From the NCBI GenBank assembly GCA_946611025.1, contig CAMOCR010000014.1, forward strand, positions 1-13,013: a stretch of 13,013 bases of DNA, given 5' to 3'. The DNA is from an uncultured Alphaproteobacteria bacterium. Its GTDB lineage: Bacteria > Pseudomonadota > Alphaproteobacteria > Rs-D84. Shown piece by piece: positions 1 through 5,147 of the stretch. Position numbers and translations under genes: made by a program. Below the pieces are notes generated by a model. It saw only the letters and a program-made list of their open reading frames with translations. It ran no database searches and was not told where the DNA came from. Each line of letters opens with the position of its first letter. The first letter of the stretch is position 1.

Positions 1-66
1 GCGTCGGAATATGTTCAAATGGCGCAGACGCGCCGTTTTTCGTATGACGATGATAAGTACTCCTGA
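1..66 (+). CDS. Possible C-terminal end of an unidentified upstream protein
   Basis: Frame 1 is open from the window edge to TGA at 64-66 and reads ASEYVQMAQTRRFSYDDDKYS. Its codons (GAA, GAT, CGC, CGT, TCG) resemble those of the other genes here, so it may be the last 21 residues of a gene that begins outside the window. The fragment is too short to name. Two things argue against it: a terminator-like hairpin at 17-40 lies inside the frame, and the stop would be TGA, whereas nearly all genes here end in TAA. The opposite strand is also open over this stretch. Confidence 0.35.
   Translation, partial: ASEYVQMAQTRRFSYDDDKYS
17..40 (+). terminator. Possible intrinsic terminator
   Basis: AAATGGCGC (17-25) can pair with GCGCCGTTT (30-38) around the loop AGAC, including one G-T wobble, followed by a short T run to 40. 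It would end a transcript entering from the left. It conflicts with reading 1-66 as coding, so only one of the two is likely to be functional. Confidence 0.35.
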
Positions 67-165
67 CACTTGGTCAGGAGGGCGCGCGAATATATTGAAT
101 AAGCGGCACAATTCCAACAAATTGTTATGAGCCTCCTGACCGTCAAGAATTTGACGGTTTTTCTT
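60..165 (+). ncRNA. Structured leader with alternative pairings, possible attenuator or small RNA
   Basis: CTCCTGAC (60-67) pairs with GTCAGGAG (73-80) around a 5-nt loop. The same 3' arm, extended to GGTCAGGAGG (72-81), is also a perfect 10-bp complement of CCTCCTGACC (132-141), which directly precedes and slightly overlaps the terminator stem at 140-157. A small hairpin ACAATT/AATTGT lies between (about 109-125). The two pairings of 72-81 exclude each other, as expected of a switch or of a processed RNA. No known RNA family is recognised. I found no convincing promoter between the terminator and the gene starting at 210, so that gene may depend on readthrough. Function is inferred only from pairing. 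Confidence 0.35.
140..165 (+). terminator. Rho-independent terminator upstream of the Cys-rich gene
   Basis: CCGTCAA (140-146) pairs with TTGACGG (151-157) around the loop GAAT, followed by TTTTTCTT. This is a canonical intrinsic terminator. It ends upstream transcription only 45 nt before the GTG at 210, with no clear promoter between them, so it may act as an attenuator for that gene. Confidence 0.75.
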
Positions 166-209
166 GTCCCACAAAGTTTTAACGAAGTGGGGTTATTCCG
201 GGGGGAATT

Positions 210-662
210 GTGTCCAGAATCGCACTTATTTTATTTGCGTTATTTTTGCCGTTGTCAACGCACGCCGCAACATGCAATGCAGGGTATTATCTGGAAAATG
301 GTGTGTGTGTCGGTTGTGATCGTGTTGGCGATTATTGCCCTGGGGACGATTCCAAATATGCATGTCCGGATTCACAAATCATATCCAGTAACGATATAGA
401 TATAGTATCAACACGTATACTATCTTGGGGGTGTGGTTCGAACAATGCAACCGGTCTTGATTGTTGTGTCAAAACAGGTAATTGGACCAGCAACGGCGGC
501 TATGGATATTATTCAAGATATTATAATCAATCTAGCAACGCATATACCGGTGGATTGACATTATATACATACGCATATACCGGCTATTACATGTCCCGAG
601 CGTATAGCGATAGTGATGGTTATTGGTACGATGTTAAACCTTGTACCAATGCGCCGGCTTAA
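210..662 (+). CDS. Secreted cysteine-rich protein, N-terminal part (frameshifted gene)
   Basis: The gene starts at GTG 210, 4 nt after a run of G at 200-205 that can serve as ribosome binding site; the first upstream in-frame stop is TAA 180-182. The 150-residue product opens with a clear Sec signal peptide (MSRIALILFALFLPLSTHA, cleavage before ATC). It continues with CNAGYYLENGVCVGC, a Cys/GYY module like GCC2/GCC3 or TNFR-type repeats, then a Tyr/Ser/Gly-rich stretch. It ends with CTNAPA at TAA 660-662. Skipping one base (659 or 660) continues smoothly as NAHYTGAGTPDSADG and more Cys modules, so this is the front of one roughly 452-residue protein. Such exported disulfide-rich proteins are probably surface-exposed. 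No enzymatic motif is visible. The frameshift could be real or a sequencing error. Confidence 0.75.
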   Translation: MSRIALILFALFLPLSTHAATCNAGYYLENGVCVGCDRVGDYCPGDDSKYACPDSQIISSNDIDIVSTRILSWGCGSNNATGLDCCVKTGNWTSNGGYGYYSRYYNQSSNAYTGGLTLYTYAYTGYYMSRAYSDSDGYWYDVKPCTNAPA

Positions 663-1569
663 TGCACACTATACTGGCGCCGGCACACCGGACAGTGCGG
701 ATGGCACCATTGTTGATGCAAATGATTGCCCCTGGGAATGTGATGCTGGATATTATAATGACAACGGCGGTACATGTACCCTTTGCCCCGCGGGCTATGC
801 GTGTGCAGGTGGCACAATGACGAATTGCGCCGATGTCACCGGCACAAACGGTCGCAAAACATATTCAAGTGCCGGCGCATCATTGTGCACAGAATGCCCT
901 GCAGTCGAATCATCATTATCTAATCGATTATTATCGTACGGCTACAGTAATATTTCACATGTTTCTAGTGGCTTGTGTACAGCATACTTCACAGATACAG
1001 ATGATAGTGCGACTTTTAAGACAGTTTGTTGGTATGATGGCGCAAATGGGTATGGTGGCACAAGCAATAGTTGTCAGGTGTACAAAGACGACGTTTCGGC
1101 ATGTAGTGCAGGGAAGTATTTAACAATTGAATCTGCATCCGAATGGAAGAACGGACTGAGGTATGCAAGATGCACAGGCGTTGATTGTATGAACGGGAAA
1201 ATATGTACCAATGTTGATACAGGCTATTATTCACCGGACGGCGATACAGAACAACACGCGTGTGACACGCCGCCGACAAATGCACATATAACATCCGCAT
1301 GCACCGCGGCGGCTAATACCGTTTGGGAATGTGATTCTGGTACTGTACATATGTCCAATGATACATGCGAACCGTTATGCACGGCCGGTATAACACAACT
1401 GAACACATCAAATGGGTTGTCGTTTAATATTTATGCAAACAAACTGACAACACCAGCATTAAATCTGTTGAGAAATAACACCGTATGCTATGTCAATCTA
1501 TCGCCCGGCGTGGCATCTGGCACAATCAATATTCAACATGGCGATACGGTTTATCACACAACAGATTGA
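613..1569 (+). CDS. Secreted cysteine-rich protein, C-terminal part after the frameshift
   Basis: The reading frame is open from ATG 613, but the first 16 residues lie out of frame under the preceding part and look non-native. Meaningful sequence starts at about 661 (NAHYTGAGTPDSADG). It carries repeated Cys modules, including CDAGYYNDNGGTC, CPAGYACAGG, CTECPA and CSAGKYL, a further GYYSPDG segment, then a Cys-poor end (NGLSFNIYANKLTTPALN ... VCYVNL) that looks like a small beta domain. By itself it has no signal peptide or credible ribosome binding site, so it would be exported only as part of the full-length product. It ends in TGA, unlike the TAA used by nearly every other gene here. A strong terminator follows at 1673. 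Identity as the 3' half of the gene starting at 210 is well supported; the molecular role is unknown. Confidence 0.75.
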   Translation: MMVIGTMLNLVPMRRLNAHYTGAGTPDSADGTIVDANDCPWECDAGYYNDNGGTCTLCPAGYACAGGTMTNCADVTGTNGRKTYSSAGASLCTECPAVESSLSNRLLSYGYSNISHVSSGLCTAYFTDTDDSATFKTVCWYDGANGYGGTSNSCQVYKDDVSACSAGKYLTIESASEWKNGLRYARCTGVDCMNGKICTNVDTGYYSPDGDTEQHACDTPPTNAHITSACTAAANTVWECDSGTVHMSNDTCEPLCTAGITQLNTSNGLSFNIYANKLTTPALNLLRNNTVCYVNLSPGVASGTINIQHGDTVYHTTD

Positions 1570-1618
1570 TACAGAAACAGTCGGGTGGGGCGATTAAACG
1601 ATTTATGGTCTTTTTATA

Positions 1619-1663
1619 TGCCACACGCGCTCCATAGCCTATCCACTTCTTTGGCGTGTGGCA
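1619..1663 (+). repeat. Long inverted repeat downstream of the Cys-rich gene
   Basis: TGCCACACGC (1619-1628) is perfectly complementary to GCGTGTGGCA (1654-1663), giving a 10-bp stem with a 25-nt loop. It lies 49 nt after the stop at 1569 and 9 nt before the terminator at 1673. It could be a 3' UTR stabilising structure or part of a small RNA that uses the following terminator. No promoter was identified for an independent RNA. Confidence 0.5.
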
Positions 1664-1672
1664 CCAAATTTG

Positions 1673-1700
1673 AAAAAACCGCAGAAATCTGCGGTTTTTT
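1673..1700. terminator. Strong bidirectional intrinsic terminator
   Basis: AAAAAACCGCAG (1673-1684) pairs with CTGCGGTTTTTT (1689-1700), a 12-bp stem with a 4-nt loop. The A and T runs make it functional in either direction. It ends the transcript of the Cys-rich gene. Confidence 0.9.
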
Positions 1701-2168
1701 GTATACACAGAACCCCAAAACGCGCTAAAAACCGCAGAAATCCGCCATTTTTGCGAATTTTAGGAGCAGAAAAGGGCGCAAATACATAAAAATTGACCAA
1801 AAACATAAATAATGCAGTTTATAAGTAAAAACAGATAATTATATATCATAAGTTAAGAATGAATTTTAATTTCATGCGACCAATCGGTGCGCCACACAAA
1901 AAACTAAATCTAAAAAATATTTTTGATGGATGAAATTTATAAACAAAAAAATAAATTATAAAAACAATCAAAGATTGTCATGTTCGTCACAGTTATATAA
2001 ACATCCACAAAACCATATTTTCGCCCACGACACAACTCTAAACTATACATAATATACATTATGCGCCTTTTATATATCGCTTCCCCCGCGGATTTCTGGG
2101 GTTTTTAATATAACAGCGGACTTGGTTCCTGTTGAAAAATAATTTTTATATGCAACAATCCTGATATC
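1701..2168. other. AT-rich intergenic region without a convincing gene
   Basis: About 470 nt, extremely AT-rich at 1790-2060. It holds a degenerate copy of the preceding terminator motif at 1727-1744, a short hairpin ACAATC-AAA-GATTGT at 1964-1978, and a terminator-like segment at 2083-2106. Two tiny open frames are present: 1859-1933 (24 codons) and 2061-2108 (MRLLYIASPADFWGF). Neither has a ribosome binding site. I see no tRNA and no DnaA-box cluster. The promoter of the gene at 2169 should lie here but no clear -35/-10 pair stands out. Confidence 0.6.
2083..2106 (+). terminator. Weak terminator-like hairpin before the 182-aa gene
   Basis: CCCC (2084-2087) can pair with GGGG (2098-2101), followed by TTTTT (2102-2106). 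The stem is only 4-5 bp with a 10-nt loop. The core CCGCGGATTTCTGGGG differs from the reverse complement of the 1673-1700 terminator at two positions, so it is probably a decayed copy of the same terminator type. Confidence 0.3.
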
Positions 2169-2717
2169 ATGCAAATAAAATATGGAACTTTGACCGATTA
2201 CGCCTATTTCATACAAACCTATGAATCTTTGGTTAAGCAAAAAAATTCGTTTGCCCTTGCCCGTTTTATCGCCGAAAACCCAGAAAAACTGCGGACTTTG
2301 CGCGATTTTCAGCAAAAAATCTTGAAATCTGGCGCGCTTGATCCAGCTAATCCAGCCACAAAAACCCTTGTTGGCAGCGATTTATACGAAACAGCCACCC
2401 AGAATGGCATACTGTTTTACCCCAAAGACATCGAATATATACATAATATCATCCGCAATGATAATATTTATAGAATTCTGCCTAAAAACAACCAACTAGA
2501 TATACTATACGGCAACAATTATATGATTGAAAAGCTTATTGTAAACTATGAATATTTTCTGGGCGACACCAATCCGCCCCAATCAACCAGACGCGCCATT
2601 ATATGCGCTGTTGGTGATTTGGTTAACCTTGCAGCCCCAGAAGATGTTCATAAATTCCACAGGCAACTGAATTTTGACCGTCCATTTATTGAACGCTGGT
2701 TTGAAAAAATACGATAA
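2169..2717 (+). CDS. Hypothetical protein, 182 aa
   Basis: I do not recognise a family. The protein begins MQIKYGTLTDYAYFIQTY and is mostly soluble and probably alpha-helical, with no signal peptide, membrane span or cysteine-rich site. The middle has GSDLYETATQNGILFYPKDI and the end FHRQLNFDRPFIERWFEKIR, both with protein-like composition. The start at ATG 2169 is chosen because an in-frame TGA lies at 2133-2135 and no other good start follows it. No Shine-Dalgarno sequence is visible upstream, so initiation may be weak. It stands alone after the AT-rich gap and converges on mscL, sharing the terminator immediately after its stop. Length, codon use and the exact fit to that terminator make it a credible gene of unknown role. 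Confidence 0.75.
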   Translation: MQIKYGTLTDYAYFIQTYESLVKQKNSFALARFIAENPEKLRTLRDFQQKILKSGALDPANPATKTLVGSDLYETATQNGILFYPKDIEYIHNIIRNDNIYRILPKNNQLDILYGNNYMIEKLIVNYEYFLGDTNPPQSTRRAIICAVGDLVNLAAPEDVHKFHRQLNFDRPFIERWFEKIR

Positions 2718-2745
2718 AAAACGCCCCATAATTATGGAGCGTTTT
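2718..2745. terminator. Shared bidirectional terminator between the 182-aa gene and mscL
   Basis: AAAACGC (2718-2724) pairs with GCGTTTT (2739-2745). Inside, after one C/A mismatch, CCAT pairs with ATGG around the loop AATT. It starts directly after the TAA at 2715-2717 and lies 31 nt beyond the mscL stop on the other strand, where it also presents a T run. Confidence 0.8.
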
Positions 2746-2776
2746 AAATTAAAGCGTTTTATTACAATCCGCCCTA

Positions 2777-3295
2777 TTACTTTTTGATTTTTGCGACTTT
2801 TTTAATTTTCTTTAATCCACCACTTGCCAACTTGGAAACATTGTGTAAACCCTTGGCCAAATCGCTTTCTTCGGCGGCAGCCGTTTCAACAGGTTTGACA
2901 TCACTGCAGCAATATGGGCATTTTGTTGCCGCATTGCTGATTGTTGATTGGCAATATGGGCATGCATGTGTGGTGACCGGCTTTTTCGCTTTTGCCTTGG
3001 CAACCAAACGCACAATCAAGAATATTGCGAACATTGTAATCAAGAAACTGATTACCGTATTCAAGAATACACCAATGTTTATTGTTGCATCTGTTCCAAA
3101 TCCCAATGCGATTTTCCAATCTGAAAAATCAACACCACCAACAATGGCACCAATCGGTGGCATAATTACGTCTTTGACCAACGAATTTACAACACTGGTC
3201 ATGACAGACCCAACGATGATACCGACAGCCATGTCGATTGCATTTCCGCGGCTGATGAACGCCGTGAAATCTTTGATAAAGTTACTTTTTGCCAT
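2777..3295 (-). CDS. mscL: Large-conductance mechanosensitive channel MscL with C-terminal zinc ribbon
   Basis: MscL forms an inner-membrane pore that opens under membrane tension to release solutes on hypo-osmotic shock. The start at ATG 3295 gives MAKSNFIKDFTAFISRGN, matching the amphipathic N-terminal helix of the family, with AAGGA upstream at suitable spacing. An upstream extension to 3409 only overlaps aroK and is not MscL-like. TM1 is about residues 18-40 (AIDMAVGIIVGSVMTSVV), then the conserved IMPPIGAIVGGVDFSD, and TM2 about 75-98. The protein is 172 aa, against roughly 130-150 for common forms. The extra length is a CPYC (112-115) ... CPYC (126-129) zinc ribbon and a Lys-rich tail (LKKIKKVAKIKK), both predicted to be cytoplasmic. 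It overlaps the end of aroK by 14 nt, so translation is probably coupled. Confidence 0.93.
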   Translation of the reverse strand: MAKSNFIKDFTAFISRGNAIDMAVGIIVGSVMTSVVNSLVKDVIMPPIGAIVGGVDFSDWKIALGFGTDATINIGVFLNTVISFLITMFAIFLIVRLVAKAKAKKPVTTHACPYCQSTISNAATKCPYCCSDVKPVETAAAEESDLAKGLHNVSKLASGGLKKIKKVAKIKK

Positions 3296-3851
3296 TTGTT
3301 TTCCTTTCGTTTGTGTATGTTTTAAGAGCATCCAAAACCTTGTCCAAGGTTTTGCGCAGGCTCTCGTCCTTGGTTTCGACGGTAATGTCGGCCAACGCAT
3401 AGATGTCATAACGTTCTTTAATCAACTGCGCCAATATTTTGCGGCTGTCGGTGTGCAGCAATTGTGGTCGTGTATCGCGAAAATTTGTCCGCTTGACCAA
3501 CAATTCCAAATCGGCACGCAACCATATTGTTATTGCGCGACGCAACACCATTTCACGCACCGCAGGGGTGATAAATGCGCCCTCGCCTGTGGAAATGACT
3601 TTGCGCGTTGGGGCACTGTCCAACAATCGTTCCATTACACGATGTTCGACACGCCGAAATTCCGCTTCGCCATACATTGAAAAGATATCGACAACACTGC
3701 ATCCCGCAGCAGCTTCGATTTCTTTGTCTGAATCAACAAAGGGTATTTTTAATCGGCGCGCCAATGCACGACCAATACTGGTCTTGCCCGCCCCCATCAG
3801 TCCAACCATCACAATTGGACGATTTGATAAAGATTGTTCTTGTCCATCCAT
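3282..3851 (-). CDS. aroK: Shikimate kinase
   Basis: Catalyses ATP-dependent phosphorylation of shikimate to shikimate-3-phosphate in the cytoplasmic chorismate (aromatic amino acid) pathway. The 189-aa protein has the Walker A loop GLMGAGKTS (17-25), the DSD shikimate/Mg site (40-42), FRRVE (65-69, substrate Arg), the LID Arg in TRPQLL (R128) and the late Arg in KERYDIY (R147). One signature is unusual: the shikimate-contacting GGG motif reads GEG (89-91, STGEGAF). Its 3' end overlaps mscL by 14 nt, so the two form an operon. Just upstream, TACGAT/ATCGTA (3851-3866) forms an inverted repeat that includes the first base of the start codon, and no Shine-Dalgarno sequence is visible. Other aro genes are not adjacent. 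Family assignment is firm. Confidence 0.94.
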   Translation of the reverse strand: MDGQEQSLSNRPIVMVGLMGAGKTSIGRALARRLKIPFVDSDKEIEAAAGCSVVDIFSMYGEAEFRRVEHRVMERLLDSAPTRKVISTGEGAFITPAVREMVLRRAITIWLRADLELLVKRTNFRDTRPQLLHTDSRKILAQLIKERYDIYALADITVETKDESLRKTLDKVLDALKTYTNERKTNGKK

Positions 3852-3944
3852 ACGATTGTTATCGTAGAAAAAAATTCGGTTTCATACAATAAAAATTTCA
3901 AAATATTTTTCACGCGTTTTAATGTTTTAAATCGCCCCATTTTG

Positions 3945-3953
3945 TGATATAAT
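3945..3953 (+). promoter_or_regulatory. Extended -10 promoter of the outer membrane protein gene
   Basis: TGATATAAT, a perfect TATAAT (3948-3953) preceded by TG at the extended -10 position, lies 41 nt before ATG 3995. A weak -35 (TTTTAA, 3925-3930) is 17 nt upstream. The start point would be about 3960. The leader contains AGAGAGAGA (3983-3991) as a purine-rich ribosome binding site. Confidence 0.7.
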
Positions 3954-3994
3954 ACACATTGATTTAGGAATTATAAAAACCAAGAGAGAGATCC

Positions 3995-5095
3995 ATGAAA
4001 CATATATCTGTATTGGCATTGTCTGCGGTATTGGCAATTGGTGTAATGCCGTTTTCGGCGGATGCGGCGGCGTTGTCGCCCATGCACGCAAACGGAATTG
4101 CAACACACAATATTGCTGTTATGCAACATTCGGCAATGTTAAACGCGTTTAATAATTTTGACGGTTCGTTGGCACTGGCAATCGGTAAACGCGCAAAGCC
4201 AGCCGCAGCCCCAGAAACCCCCGTCGCCCCACGCGAAGATAATACCGACAAATATGGCACGATGCCAACATACGGCGAATATGGTGACGATGGCACGGTT
4301 TTCAAACCTGGGCGCAGCGGTGGCGACCCCGTGATGTCAACATCAAACTGGGCCGATTGGCAACACACCGAAGATTACGCGAAATTCGATGATTTTCACA
4401 AGGTTGATTCAAACTATGACATACTTTCTGTTGGGTTTGCGGCCGAACCAACTGAAATAAAAAACGGTTTTGCCGAATTTGGCGGTTTTGGTGGTGTTAT
4501 GTTGGCTGACGAAGACAGCGAAAGTATTGACCTGCAAGAAACCGGTGAATATGTTGGTCTGTATCGTGGTTATCGTCTGGGCGATTTTAATATACAAATG
4601 GCGGCAAATGTTGGCGCGTTGTTTAACCGCGCAGAAACCACATCTGGCAAAAATAAATTCACAAATTTGTGGGCGGGTGCCGCGGTGAACGCTTCATATA
4701 ACATCGTGACCAGTGAAACATTCACATTGCAACCCGGCGTGTTTGCGGCATACACATGGATTCATACATCTGGATACAAATCTGATGACGGTAAACATAT
4801 ATCGGTTGATGATTTCAGTGCGCTGGAATTGTCACCATCGTTGCGTGCAATAATTCATATTGTTGATGGGTGGTACGGCGCATTTTCGGGTCGTTATGTA
4901 TTTAACTTTACAGATGGCGGAAATGTTGACATTGCCGGCACATCGGTACCGGAATTAGACCTGAAAAATTATGCCGAATATGGATGGACATTGGAAAAGA
5001 ATTTTGAACGTTTGAACATTGCAGCATCAATAAATCGGCGCGATGGTGGACGCACAGGTTGGACATGTGGGTTCCACTTGCGATATGTGTTCTAA
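3995..5095 (+). CDS. Outer membrane beta-barrel protein
   Basis: A 366-aa exported protein. Residues 1-24 are a Sec signal peptide (MKHISVLALSAVLAIG ... SADA, cleaved before AAL). A Pro/Asp/Gly-rich, probably disordered or periplasmic linker follows (about 55-120, with KPAAAPETPVAPRED). From about 140 to the end, alternating aromatic and small residues (FAEFGGFGGVML, YVGLYRGYRLGDFNIQMAANVG, LWAGAAVNASYNIV, LRAIIHIVDGWYGAFSGRYVFNF) suggest antiparallel membrane strands. The chain ends GFHLRYVF, and a terminal Phe after alternating residues is the usual signal for BAM insertion. It resembles autotransporter or OmpA-like barrels in style, but I cannot assign a family or a ligand. It is monocistronic, with its own promoter and a strong terminator. 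Confidence 0.8.
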   Translation: MKHISVLALSAVLAIGVMPFSADAAALSPMHANGIATHNIAVMQHSAMLNAFNNFDGSLALAIGKRAKPAAAPETPVAPREDNTDKYGTMPTYGEYGDDGTVFKPGRSGGDPVMSTSNWADWQHTEDYAKFDDFHKVDSNYDILSVGFAAEPTEIKNGFAEFGGFGGVMLADEDSESIDLQETGEYVGLYRGYRLGDFNIQMAANVGALFNRAETTSGKNKFTNLWAGAAVNASYNIVTSETFTLQPGVFAAYTWIHTSGYKSDDGKHISVDDFSALELSPSLRAIIHIVDGWYGAFSGRYVFNFTDGGNVDIAGTSVPELDLKNYAEYGWTLEKNFERLNIAASINRRDGGRTGWTCGFHLRYVF

Positions 5096-5105
5096 ACAAG
5101 CATTA

Positions 5106-5135
5106 AAAAACACCGCCCGTTTGGGCGGTGTTTTT
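5106..5135. terminator. Shared bidirectional terminator between the outer membrane protein gene and prfA
   Basis: CACCGCCC (5111-5118) pairs with GGGCGGTG (5123-5130) around GTTT, flanked by five A (5106-5110) and five T (5131-5135) that extend the stem. It lies 10 nt past the TAA of the + strand gene and 12 nt past the prfA stop on the minus strand. Confidence 0.92.
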
Positions 5136-5147
5136 ATTTGTTTTTTA

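Noticed and set aside
60..165. SRP (4.5S) RNA, because GGTCAGG occurs
   Set aside because: The conserved GGAAGCAGCC-type loop of domain IV is absent and the pairing pattern does not fit.
655..665. Programmed +1 frameshift at GCT TAA
   Set aside because: tRNA-Ala would pair poorly in the shifted frame and no upstream Shine-Dalgarno-like stimulator is seen; mutation or base error is simpler.
1859..1933. 24-codon frame MNFNFMRPIGAPHKKLNLKN...
   Set aside because: No ribosome binding site, no promoter and very short; not distinguishable from chance in AT-rich DNA.
1790..2060. AT-rich stretch considered as a replication origin
   Set aside because: Only one weak DnaA-box-like string (ACATCCACA near 2003); no cluster of boxes and no dnaA, dnaN or parAB neighbours.
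3296..3409. In-frame N-terminal extension of MscL
   Set aside because: It overlaps aroK in another frame, lacks MscL-like sequence, and a good ribosome binding site sits directly before ATG 3295.
2784..3680. Large + strand open frame opposite mscL and aroK
   Set aside because: Antisense shadow of two genes with clear family motifs; its translation is low in recognisable structure.
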